This document shows, in pieces, positions 25,797-33,048 of a stretch of 33,048 nt of DNA (positions within the stretch are counted from its first letter, which is position 1; the number at the start of each line of letters is the position of its first letter). The stretch comes from an uncultured Enterobacterales bacterium (GTDB lineage Bacteria > Pseudomonadota > Gammaproteobacteria > Enterobacterales > Psychrobiaceae). The notes beneath the pieces are model-generated. The model saw only the letters and a program-made list of their open reading frames with translations. It had not been told where the DNA came from and ran no database searches. The position numbers and the translations under genes are program-made. Where the stretch lies: assembly GCA_937981905.1 (NCBI GenBank), contig CALJMY010000086.1, forward strand, positions 1-33,048. The letters run 5' to 3'.

Positions 25797-26225
25797 ATGA
25801 CACTTCAATTATCAGCATTACAAAAACACTGTTTAGCAGGAATTGGTATTAAGCCTTGGCAGCAACGTAGCAACGCTGTCTGTATTACTAAATCTGTTAT
25901 CAATGATATGCCTGATAATGAACTAGATATCACTGTTCACGTTGTAAATGAAGCTGCAGCAAGCTATGAGAAGAGTTCAGGAGTAGATAACGATCTTAGT
26001 CATAACAACAATGATAGTATAATACCTCCAGCGTTTATTACTGAAATCGAATTGGCCACAAATTATGTAAAGAAACATAGCGGTGTTCAACTAGACTGGA
26101 AAATTGATCAACATGCCTCGTCATTATCTCTCATCGATAACACCCTCATAATACCTAATACGTTTAAATTTTTAACAACAAGCGATATTAAAAAACAAGC
26201 CTGGATGTTGATTAGTAAAGTCTAA
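25797..26225 (+). CDS. holD: DNA polymerase III psi subunit
   Basis: Small clamp-loader subunit that links the gamma complex to chi and SSB. Sequence is poorly conserved in this family; the recognisable part is the N-terminus, ALQKHCLAGIGIKPWQQRSN, resembling the LQQLGITQWSLR of E. coli HolD, and the chi-binding N-terminal peptide lies here. The middle (residues 55-80) is a low-complexity Asn/Asp/Ser stretch. The 142-aa length is near E. coli HolD (137). The decisive support is rimI 46 bases downstream, the same order as holD-rimI in E. coli. Confidence 0.82.
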   Translation: MTLQLSALQKHCLAGIGIKPWQQRSNAVCITKSVINDMPDNELDITVHVVNEAAASYEKSSGVDNDLSHNNNDSIIPPAFITEIELATNYVKKHSGVQLDWKIDQHASSLSLIDNTLIIPNTFKFLTTSDIKKQAWMLISKV

Positions 26226-26271
26226 TCTAAGCAACTACTCCTATTAAATATCTACTTATAAGTAACTAACT

Positions 26272-26721
26272 ATGAATATAAACTTTTCCTCATTTGATGC
26301 TACTGATGTTGATGATATCTACGCTATAGAGCAACTAGCACAAAGTCACCCAATGACTAAAAACGTTATGCTGTCTTGTTTATCTAACCGTTATTTTAAT
26401 GCACGAGTCATGGTAGATGAGCAACTTGCAGGATTTTATATAGGCGAGGGCGTGTTAGACGAGTCGTCTCTCATTGAAATTTGTATTCATCCTGACTTTC
26501 AAGGTAAAGGATTAGGTCGAAAATTACTAGCGCATTATATTGAACAAGGAAAAGAGCGAGGTTTTATGAGTTGCTGGCTTGAAGTACGTGAATCAAATAC
26601 TGCTGCTCATAAGCTTTATCAATCAATGGATTTTAATGAAGTTGATCGCCGTATTAATTATTACCCAACGAATACAGGCAAAGAAGACGCTATTATTATG
26701 AGTTACTTTTCGTTTGGTTAA
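26272..26721 (+). CDS. rimI: Ribosomal protein S18-alanine N-acetyltransferase
   Basis: GNAT-family enzyme that acetylates the N-terminal alanine of ribosomal protein S18 using acetyl-CoA. The acetyl-CoA loop is HPDFQGKGLGRKLL, followed by SCWLEVRESNTAAHKLYQSM, both typical of RimI. The length of 149 aa matches E. coli (148). Follows holD on the same strand in the conserved arrangement. In E. coli yjjG and prfC come next; here a class I aldolase gene on the other strand intervenes before prfC. Confidence 0.92.
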   Translation: MNINFSSFDATDVDDIYAIEQLAQSHPMTKNVMLSCLSNRYFNARVMVDEQLAGFYIGEGVLDESSLIEICIHPDFQGKGLGRKLLAHYIEQGKERGFMSCWLEVRESNTAAHKLYQSMDFNEVDRRINYYPTNTGKEDAIIMSYFSFG

Positions 26722-26812
26722 ATTGATATTCAAAAGGTAGGATGTAAAGGTAAATCGAGCTGGAAGAAAGAATATAAATCTCTTAATCGTTCAAAATGTT
26801 AAAGTTTTTATC

Positions 26813-26841
26813 AGATAGAACACGTTTATAGTGTTCTATCT
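26813..26841. terminator. Inverted repeat between convergent rimI and aldolase genes
   Basis: Perfect 11-base stem AGATAGAACAC / GTGTTCTATCT with a 7-base loop. Neither side has a full T run, so it is a weak or bidirectional terminator at best. Confidence 0.55.
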
Positions 26842-26865
26842 AAGTTTCAATATCAAACGTAAAAC

Positions 26866-27759
26866 TTAAGTTTTTGACGCTTGATAAATCGATTCAATAG
26901 ATGCATCAATTGTTACATCAAAATCTTCTTCAGTCTGATTTGCGTTTAAGCCTTCAGATAATGCACGTGAGAAACTAGCAATCATACCGTTATTTTCGGC
27001 AAGACGTTGATTGGCTTCTTGGCGTACATAACCGCCAGAAAGAGCAACCACTTTAACTACTTTAGAATGCTCAATACATTCTTTATAATGATTAGGACTT
27101 TCAGGCAATGTTAGTTTTAGCATTACTTTTTGGTCATCATTAAGTGCGTTAATTTCTGCTAATAATGCAGCTTTTAACATATCTTCAGCAAGTGATTTTT
27201 CAGCACAATGAATGTCTAATTCAGGCTCAATAATAGGCATTAAACCCGCTGCTATGATTTGCTTTGCAACGATGAACTGTTGTGCAACAACTTGGTTAAT
27301 ACCATCAGCATTAGCTTCTTTAATCACTGAACGCATTTTTGTACCAAATATGCCTTTGCTAGCTGCTTTCTTTAACAAATCTGCAAGAGCTGGCATATCT
27401 TTCATTAGCTGCACACCGTTAGCTTGTGCTTCTAAGCCTTTGTCTATTTTTAGAAATGGCACGACTTGCTTTACTTCCCATAAATAGTCAGCAGTCGTTT
27501 TACCTAAAACATCACGGTCCATCGTATTTTCGAATAATATAGCGCCTAATACACGTTCACCAGTGAAAGACGGGCTAGTCATAATACGTGTACGCATATT
27601 ATGAACAACTTCATACATACCTTCATCATCAGACCAAGCATCATCATTTACACCATATAAAGCGAGTGCTTTAGGTGTGCTTCCGCCACTTTGATCAAGG
27701 GCTGCGATAAAACCATTTTGTGATTGGATTTTCTTTAGTTGGACACTATAATTTTTCAC
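26866..27759 (-). CDS. fda: Class I fructose-bisphosphate aldolase
   Basis: Cytoplasmic Schiff-base aldolase interconverting fructose 1,6-bisphosphate with dihydroxyacetone phosphate and glyceraldehyde 3-phosphate. It belongs to the short bacterial class I type known from Staphylococcus (Fda): GFIAALDQSGGSTPKAL at the N-terminus, VPFLKIDKGLE, the acid/base Glu in PIIEPELDI and the Schiff-base Lys in VMLKLTLPE. The C-terminal SGGYVRQEAN binds phosphate. The frame opens at GTG 27771, but that codon has no ribosome site; GTG at 27759 has GTGAG seven bases before it and is used here (297 aa). The gene interrupts a block otherwise colinear with E. coli, in the opposite direction. Confidence 0.9.
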   Translation of the reverse strand: MKNYSVQLKKIQSQNGFIAALDQSGGSTPKALALYGVNDDAWSDDEGMYEVVHNMRTRIMTSPSFTGERVLGAILFENTMDRDVLGKTTADYLWEVKQVVPFLKIDKGLEAQANGVQLMKDMPALADLLKKAASKGIFGTKMRSVIKEANADGINQVVAQQFIVAKQIIAAGLMPIIEPELDIHCAEKSLAEDMLKAALLAEINALNDDQKVMLKLTLPESPNHYKECIEHSKVVKVVALSGGYVRQEANQRLAENNGMIASFSRALSEGLNANQTEEDFDVTIDASIESIYQASKT

Positions 27760-28018
27760 AATAAATCTCACTAAGTTATGCGTATAAAAGATTATTTAGA
27801 TATTGTTTAATTACTAAATAAGTTTAATTATCAAGGTTAAAATTTTATTGTGATAATTATCGCAGACCATTCATCGATAAGGAATATCTATCCTAAAATA
27901 TTAGGCAAATATTTAACTTTTTTTCATTATTAGCCCATTTTAGTAAGCCATTGATCACAACAAAATTTTATTTTCAGCTACCTCATTGTATTTCCATACA
28001 TTGTGTTAAAAAATCCGT

Positions 28019-28024
28019 TATAAT
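28019..28024 (+). promoter_or_regulatory. Candidate -10 element of prfC
   Basis: TATAAT 41 bases before the prfC ATG, with only a weak -35 (CATACA at 27995-28000, 18-base spacer). It falls inside the upstream extension of the open frame, which argues for the downstream start of prfC. Confidence 0.5.
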
Positions 28025-28064
28025 CGCGGCCATTAATTTTTTTATTCACAGCTTAGAGACTTCT

Positions 28065-29645
28065 ATGACGCCTTTTGAGACTTCTGTAAATAAGCGCCGT
28101 ACTTTTGCGATTATTTCTCACCCCGATGCGGGTAAAACAACCATTACTGAAAAAGTATTATTGTTCGGTAACGCTTTACAAAAAGCTGGTACTGTAAAAG
28201 GCAAAAAGTCTGGTCAACATGCTAAATCAGATTGGATGGATATGGAAAAGGAACGTGGTATTTCTATTACTACTTCTGTTATGCAATTCCCTTACAAAGA
28301 TTGTTTAGTTAACTTACTTGATACCCCAGGCCATGAAGATTTCTCTGAAGATACTTACCGTACATTAACAGCGGTAGATTCTTGCTTGATGGTTATTGAT
28401 GCGGCTAAAGGTGTAGAAGCTCGAACCATTAAATTAATGGAAGTAACACGTTTGCGTACAACGCCAATTGTAACTTTCATGAATAAACTTGATCGTGATA
28501 CTCGTGACCCACTTGATTTAATGGATGAAGTTGAAGACGTTCTTGATATTGCTTGTGCTCCTGTTACTTGGCCAATTGGATCGGGTAAAGAGTTTAAAGG
28601 AATCTATAACCTTTTAACTGATGAAACAATTTTATACCAATCAGGTGAAGGACATACTATTCAAGAGGTTCGTGCAATTAAAGGTATTAACAACCCTGAT
28701 TTGGACGACGCTATTGGCTCTTATGCTGAAGAGCTACGTGAAACAATTGAACTGGTGCAAGGTGCATCAAACGAATTTGATTTAGAGATGTTTTTAGCTG
28801 GTGAGTTAACCCCTGTTTTTTTCGGAACAGCAATGGGTAACTTTGGTGTTGATCACATGCTTAATGCATTCACTGATTGGGCACCTGCACCAGTTAACCG
28901 TATTACAGAACAACGCGAAGTGGAAGCGAGTGAAAATAAATTCACAGGTTTCGTCTTTAAAATTCAAGCGAATATGGACCCTAAGCATCGTGATAGAATC
29001 GCCTTCATGCGCATTTGTTCTGGTCAATATGACAAAGGCATGAAAATGAAGCATGTTCGTCTTGGTAAAGACGTTAACGTGTCTGATGCTCTTACCTTTA
29101 TGGCAGGAGATCGAGCGCAAGCTGACGGCGCTGTTTCTGGGGATATCATTGGTTTACATAACCACGGTACAATTCAAATTGGTGATACGTTTACTCAAGG
29201 TGAAATGCTTAAGTACAGCGGTATTCCAAATTTCGCACCTGAATTGTTCCGCCGTATTTTATTACGCGATCCATTAAAAATGAAGCAACTACAAAAAGGT
29301 CTGATTCAGCTATCTGAAGAGGGAGCTGTTCAAGTATTTAGACCGCTTCGTTCAAATGAACTTATTTTAGGCGCGGTTGGTATATTGCAGTTTGACGTGG
29401 TTGTTGCACGTTTAAAATCTGAATATAAAGTAGAAGCGATTTATGAACCAATTAATGTAGCGACAGCGCGTTGGGTTGATTGTTCTGATGATATTAAGCT
29501 TGAGAAGTTCAGAAAGAAAGCCTTTGACAACTTAGCGTTAGATGGCGGTAATAACCTAACGTATATCGCACCAACAATGGTTAATTTAAACCTTGCTTAC
29601 GAGCGTTATCCAGAGATTACATTTAGAGAAACACGTGAGAACTAA
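28065..29645 (+). CDS. prfC: Peptide chain release factor 3
   Basis: GTPase that removes RF1 and RF2 from the ribosome after peptide release and takes part in post-peptidyl-transfer quality control. G1 is SHPDAGKTT (18-26); [16 protein letters not shown] and [10 protein letters not shown] are RF3-specific versions of G3 and G4. The C-terminal block [20 protein letters not shown] is also typical. The frame is open 38 codons further upstream to 27951, but the start at 28065 ([16 protein letters not shown]) gives 526 aa, matching the family (E. coli 529), and has AGAG upstream. It is a single gene with its own terminator, in the same relative place as in E. coli (after holD-rimI, before yjjV). 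Confidence 0.96.
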   Translation: MTPFETSVNKRRTFAIISHPDAGKTTITEKVLLFGNALQKAGTVKGKKSGQHAKSDWMDMEKERGISITTSVMQFPYKDCLVNLLDTPGHEDFSEDTYRTLTAVDSCLMVIDAAKGVEARTIKLMEVTRLRTTPIVTFMNKLDRDTRDPLDLMDEVEDVLDIACAPVTWPIGSGKEFKGIYNLLTDETILYQSGEGHTIQEVRAIKGINNPDLDDAIGSYAEELRETIELVQGASNEFDLEMFLAGELTPVFFGTAMGNFGVDHMLNAFTDWAPAPVNRITEQREVEASENKFTGFVFKIQANMDPKHRDRIAFMRICSGQYDKGMKMKHVRLGKDVNVSDALTFMAGDRAQADGAVSGDIIGLHNHGTIQIGDTFTQGEMLKYSGIPNFAPELFRRILLRDPLKMKQLQKGLIQLSEEGAVQVFRPLRSNELILGAVGILQFDVVVARLKSEYKVEAIYEPINVATARWVDCSDDIKLEKFRKKAFDNLALDGGNNLTYIAPTMVNLNLAYERYPEITFRETREN

Positions 29646-29707
29646 TTTCTCGCTATGCTAAATTACTCAGTCTATTATATTTTATAGCTTATAAAATGTA
29701 ATGTTCG

Positions 29708-29738
29708 AAAAAGGCCTAATGATTATTAGGCCTTTTTT
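29708..29738 (+). terminator. Rho-independent terminator of prfC
   Basis: AAAAAGGCCTAAT / ATTAGGCCTTTTT, a perfect 13-base stem with a GATT loop, then T. The A-rich left arm means it could also work on the other strand. Confidence 0.92.
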
Positions 29739-29785
29739 ATATCTGTTTAATGAGTATTTTTCCATTCAAAAAATAAGTTGAGAAT

Positions 29786-30556
29786 ATGATGAAAACACCA
29801 AATTTCATAGACACACATTGTCATCTAGATTTTGAAAGAATGGGGACTATTGAACAAGTCATTAATGAAAGTAGATTAGTCAATGTAACTCGCTTTATTG
29901 TGCCTAGTGTGAGTGCTAATAATTGGAATAATGTATTGGATTTATCAAAAGCACATCCCCAAATTGATTGTGCACTTGGTATTCATCCTTATTTTATTAG
30001 TGACGAGAACTACATACATGAGTTAGAAATACTGGCTACAGCTAATCGAGAGCATATTGTCGCTATTGGTGAAATAGGACTAGATGGCAGCATTGATTGT
30101 CCTATGACAACTCAGCTTGAAGTACTTAAACCACAACTGGCCTTAGCTAAGTTGCTAGACCTTCCTATCATTTGTCATGCGCATAAAGCTTATGATGTAT
30201 TACTTAAACAATTACGTATATTCAAGCTTGCAAGAGGTGGAGTAATTCATGGTTTTAGTGGCAGCTTAGTACAGGCTAATGAATTCATAAAGCTAGGTTT
30301 TTACTTAGGTGTAGGCGGAGTTATTACTTACGAACGAGCAAAGAAGACACGAAGCGTATTTAGCCAGTTGCCTCTTGAATGTTTATTACTAGAAACAGAC
30401 AGTCCTGACATGCCTTTATCAGGTTTACAAGGGCAGGCCAATCACCCTAAAAATATACCTGCTATCGCACACCAACTATCACAGTTACTAGAATGTTCCG
30501 TTAGTGATGTCGCAAGTATAACAACTAATAATGCTAATCAATTATTTAAACGTTAA
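29786..30556 (+). CDS. yjjV: TatD family metal-dependent hydrolase YjjV
   Basis: TIM-barrel metallohydrolase (256 aa) of the TatD family, YjjV branch; related proteins are 3'-5' DNA exonucleases or DNases. Metal ligands are visible: DTHCHLDF (His11, His13), VAIGEIGLD (Glu), ICHAHKA (His), VIHGFSGS (His) and LLETDSPDMPL (Asp). YLGVGGVITYERAKKTR and GLQGQANHP closely match E. coli YjjV. It follows prfC, and in E. coli yjjV is a near neighbour of prfC. The first or second Met could be the start; the first has GAGAAT just upstream. The biological substrate is not established. Confidence 0.9.
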   Translation: MMKTPNFIDTHCHLDFERMGTIEQVINESRLVNVTRFIVPSVSANNWNNVLDLSKAHPQIDCALGIHPYFISDENYIHELEILATANREHIVAIGEIGLDGSIDCPMTTQLEVLKPQLALAKLLDLPIICHAHKAYDVLLKQLRIFKLARGGVIHGFSGSLVQANEFIKLGFYLGVGGVITYERAKKTRSVFSQLPLECLLLETDSPDMPLSGLQGQANHPKNIPAIAHQLSQLLECSVSDVASITTNNANQLFKR

Positions 30557-30589
30557 CCAATAGATTCTATTAACTAACATACGCCATAT

Positions 30590-31201
30590 TTATAACGTGA
30601 TATTTTCTCGCTGTTCGTCACGTTGCTCGTCTCGTTGTTTTAGAAGTACTTTAGTTTTTAAATTACGCTTTTGGTATTTAGCGCGTTTTTGAGAAAATGC
30701 TCGTGCTAACAACATGCCAATTAAACCGGCGACTAATAAAGACCAACGTTGCCACTCTAGTTGCTCTTGTTGAATTTTAACAATCGGCTGTACAAAAACA
30801 TCTTGGTTTAATCGTAATCGTAGATAACCTAACAAACTATCTTGGCGAATTTCAGCGGCTAACATAATGGTTGGTTGATCTGTGTTAATAACAGACTCGG
30901 CCATTAATGTGCCATCGCTACGATGAATCCAAACGCCATTAATTAAAGGTGATTCACTTAAGGTTTGTGCTAGCCATTGGAGTTGTTGTTGATCATTGAG
31001 CTTTAGCCCCATCGTTGCTGCTAAAGCCAGTTGTTGTTTTAAGATACTCGCCATTGATGTTTCTTGTTGTTGGCGCATTTGATTTGATTGTTGTTGTGAA
31101 TGCCATAATAAAGCAAACAAGCCAACGACTAAAATTAATGCCAAGGAAAGTTGGCTTAATCGTCTAATAATAATTTGTTTATTTAATGACTTGATCTTCA
31201 T
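30590..31201 (-). CDS. ytjB: YtjB/Smp family membrane protein
   Basis: Inner-membrane protein of 203 aa related to E. coli YtjB (formerly Smp, AhpA family). It has two membrane segments: residues 16-33 (LSLALILVVGLFALLWHS) and about 153-167 (LLVAGLIGMLLARAF), with a periplasmic part between them and a basic C-terminal tail rich in Arg/Lys/Gln with a repeated RDEQ. The function is unknown. Assignment rests on the arrangement: it is divergent from serB, exactly as ytjB is in E. coli. The 170-180 bases between the two starts hold both promoters. Confidence 0.82.
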   Translation of the reverse strand: MKIKSLNKQIIIRRLSQLSLALILVVGLFALLWHSQQQSNQMRQQQETSMASILKQQLALAATMGLKLNDQQQLQWLAQTLSESPLINGVWIHRSDGTLMAESVINTDQPTIMLAAEIRQDSLLGYLRLRLNQDVFVQPIVKIQQEQLEWQRWSLLVAGLIGMLLARAFSQKRAKYQKRNLKTKVLLKQRDEQRDEQRENITL

Positions 31202-31385
31202 TAGCTATTCCTAACATAAAGTGTACATTTAATGTGTTGTTTAACCACATAATCATACCCTGTAACTTAATTGGGGTATATTAGACGTAAACATTATAAA
31301 AATTCACAATTGTTGATGTTAAATATAATAATTTTTTGTTATTTTAGTTAACAGTATTTTATTATTCTCTAAAGTGGAACACATT

Positions 31386-32432
31386 GTGTCACAAAATCAT
31401 TTATATATTGCCCCAAAACTTGAACTTCTTCAGCAATTAACTTCACATAGTGACATTGTTAATCATGTTGTAATGACCCAAAATACGGCGTCTGTGCTTT
31501 GTGCTGTAGAACCTATCTCTGAGTATACACAGGCAACCAATACTATTGAATCAAAAGATATTGTATCGCAATGGGTATTAACAAGTGAGTCTTTCACTTC
31601 AGAATTTATTTCACAGCTGGCTGATCATATTAATCAACCATATTGGTTGTTGGGTACAGTTAATCAATGTTTAGATGTTTCGTCGATTAAAATACAATTG
31701 AGCGTTGAATTAACTAACGTTCAATATAATGAATTAATCACGTTATGTAATGACGCAAAGGTTGATATCAACAACGTGTTAGTGCTACCAACCTTAAATC
31801 AACCTGGTTTAGTTGTATTAGATATGGATTCAACTAGTATCACTATTGAGTGTATTGATGAGATTGCTAAACTGGCTAATGTTGGCGACCAAGTCTCTGA
31901 AATTACAGAATTGGCAATGCAGGGTAAATTAGATTTTTCTCAAAGTTTAATCTCTCGTGTTAGTAAATTAAAAGGTATCGAACTGTCATTACTAGATACT
32001 ATTGCCAATAACTTACCGCTTATGCCGGGTATGGCTGAACTCGTTATTCAATTCAAGAAGAATAACTGGAAAGTCGCTGTTGCATCTGGTGGCTTTACTT
32101 ACTTTGCCGACAATTTGAAAGAACTATTATCGTTAGATGATGCAGTTTCAAATACTCTAACAATTGCCGATGGTAAATTAACAGGTGAAGTAGAAGGGCA
32201 AATTGTTGATGCACAAGTTAAAGCAGATACGGTAGAAGCACTCGCTAAAAAATACAATATTGGTATGAATCAGACTATTGCTATTGGTGATGGTGCTAAT
32301 GATTTAAAAATGATGGAAAAGGCGGCATTAGGTATTGCATTTCATGCTAAACCATTAGTTCAAGAACAAGCAGATTTAGCGATTAACTTTGGTAATTTAA
32401 CGTCTGTTATTGCCTTACTAAGTCATCAATAA
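31386..32432 (+). CDS. serB: Phosphoserine phosphatase
   Basis: HAD-family enzyme performing the last step of L-serine synthesis, removing phosphate from 3-phosphoserine. The catalytic motif is LVVLDMDSTSITIECIDE (two Asp of DxDxT); motif II is VAVASGGFTYF and motif IV is AIGDGANDLKMM. An N-terminal regulatory region of about 130 aa precedes the catalytic domain, as in E. coli SerB. The frame opens at GTG 31374, but GTG 31386 has GTGGA seven bases ahead and starts MSQNHLYIAP, so it is preferred (348 aa). The gene is divergent from ytjB, as in E. coli. Confidence 0.94.
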   Translation: MSQNHLYIAPKLELLQQLTSHSDIVNHVVMTQNTASVLCAVEPISEYTQATNTIESKDIVSQWVLTSESFTSEFISQLADHINQPYWLLGTVNQCLDVSSIKIQLSVELTNVQYNELITLCNDAKVDINNVLVLPTLNQPGLVVLDMDSTSITIECIDEIAKLANVGDQVSEITELAMQGKLDFSQSLISRVSKLKGIELSLLDTIANNLPLMPGMAELVIQFKKNNWKVAVASGGFTYFADNLKELLSLDDAVSNTLTIADGKLTGEVEGQIVDAQVKADTVEALAKKYNIGMNQTIAIGDGANDLKMMEKAALGIAFHAKPLVQEQADLAINFGNLTSVIALLSHQ

Positions 32433-32452
32433 ACAGCATAACCATTAATAAA

Positions 32453-32482
32453 TAGCTGAGCTATCAATAACAAGCTCAGCTA
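32453..32482. repeat. Inverted and direct repeats between serB and the last gene
   Basis: TAGCTGAGCT (32453-32462) and AGCTCAGCTA (32473-32482) form a perfect 10-base inverted repeat with a 10-base loop, between convergent genes. AGCTATCAATAA also occurs twice in direct order (32459-32470 and 32478-32489), which suggests a small local duplication. There is no strong T run, so termination is possible but not certain. Confidence 0.6.
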
Positions 32483-32493
32483 TCAATAAACGA

Positions 32494-33030
32494 TTAAGTC
32501 ATCGAAAAACAATTAAATCGTTGTTTAACTTCACTTAAAATATCAACTATTTCAGCAGTTGCAACAATCCCATCAAATTCAGCTTGAAGTTGACGAGTTT
32601 TAAAACTTGCTTGCTTCGCTGCATAAATTATTTCACGCGAGAATGCTTTATAATCCATTGGCAATGTTTTACTCATAATAAGTCGTAAAGCAAACAATTG
32701 TCCTTCGCTTGACGCTTGTGTAATAAACTCACAATGTTCTTTTGGTGTTGTAAACTCTTCAAAGGCATGAGTTACTGTACGGTATTCACCAGAGCCTCCC
32801 TCATTAATTAACTGAATATAAATTTCTTTATGCACAGAGGGTGATGTTGCATTTAACACCTGTAATTGAGTTAAAAATATCTCTCTCAACATATTATTTT
32901 TCGAAAGCGCAGACATATCACAATGCGTTTTTATTGGTGATAACGTAGAGAATAAATCAAACAAACTGTTATGAATTTCAGGCTCTATAATGTGAGATAT
33001 TTTGTAATGACTTTTTACTTTAGATATCAT
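32494..33030 (-). CDS. Hypothetical protein
   Basis: A 178-aa soluble protein that I do not recognise. No signal peptide or membrane segment is visible. It looks mostly helical, with four scattered cysteines that do not form a metal-binding pattern. A short Gly-rich turn, NEGGSGEYRTV (about 76-86), and the basic stretch AAKQASFKTRQLQAEF (about 137-152) are the most distinctive parts. Codon and base use resemble the neighbours, so there is no sign of recent transfer. The ATG at 33030 has no clear ribosome site, and the upstream region runs off the window, so the start is uncertain. It converges on serB. Confidence 0.65.
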   Translation of the reverse strand: MISKVKSHYKISHIIEPEIHNSLFDLFSTLSPIKTHCDMSALSKNNMLREIFLTQLQVLNATSPSVHKEIYIQLINEGGSGEYRTVTHAFEEFTTPKEHCEFITQASSEGQLFALRLIMSKTLPMDYKAFSREIIYAAKQASFKTRQLQAEFDGIVATAEIVDILSEVKQRFNCFSMT

Positions 33031-33048
33031 TAATACTAATGAATTAAC

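Noticed and set aside
27951-28064. 38-codon N-terminal extension of prfC
   Set aside because: It would put a perfect TATAAT inside the gene and add residues unlike any RF3; the start at 28065 gives the normal length and has a ribosome site.
28806-29277. Short frames on both strands inside prfC
   Set aside because: Out-of-frame shadows of a highly conserved gene.

Overview
The window is a compact, AT-rich stretch of bacterial chromosome with short intergenic gaps and many operon-like overlaps. Gene content points to a marine gammaproteobacterium of the Alteromonadales, most likely Colwelliaceae (Colwellia/Thalassotalea-like). Supporting signs are a DUF3450-TtpC-ExbB-ExbD-TonB-TPR operon, a second stand-alone EF-G of the type found in Vibrio and Shewanella, YbaM beside PriC, and a holD-rimI / prfC / yjjV / ytjB / serB block in the same order as E. 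coli. The placement is inferred from gene content; no taxonomic marker search was possible. I see no insertion sequence, prophage, CRISPR array or tRNA.

Layout. 1-5.3 kb (minus strand): an MSHA-like type IV pilin, then a six-gene run read from 4170 down to 844 (ACT-domain protein, degenerate PTS EIIA-like protein, YffB/ArsC-like protein, DapE, M15 carboxypeptidase, DUF2897), then cysK. 5.3-10.2 kb (plus strand): a FabH-like ketoacyl-ACP synthase with a possible 13-codon leader ORF, RsuA, a two-receiver GGDEF regulator and a LysR regulator. 10.2-14.7 kb: a ComEA-like protein (minus), 4.5S RNA (plus), and ybaM, priC, a TSUP permease and dinG (minus). 14.7-15.5 kb is an 800-base non-coding AT-rich gap with inverted and tandem repeats. 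15.5-20.5 kb (plus): the six-gene TonB2-type energy transduction operon. 20.5-25.7 kb (plus): a DUF885 lipoprotein overlapping dusC, then fusA2. 25.8-33 kb: holD, rimI, a class I aldolase (minus), prfC, yjjV, ytjB (minus), serB and an unrecognised protein (minus).

How the genes work together. The lysine/peptidoglycan-related genes (dapE, M15 peptidase) share a transcription unit with two probable small-molecule sensors: the ACT protein, and an EIIA homologue that has lost both active-site histidines. The TonB operon supplies proton-motive force to outer-membrane receptors encoded elsewhere. Translation and ribosome functions recur: rsuA, dusC, fusA2, prfC, rimI and 4.5S RNA. Replication and repair are represented by holD, priC and dinG. 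Most of the window is conserved core genome. I found no convincing new multi-gene system. The observations most worth checking are the histidine-less EIIA-like protein and its operon, the leader ORF and palindrome before the FabH-like gene, the operator-like palindrome and structured leader of fusA2, and the unrecognised protein at the right end.
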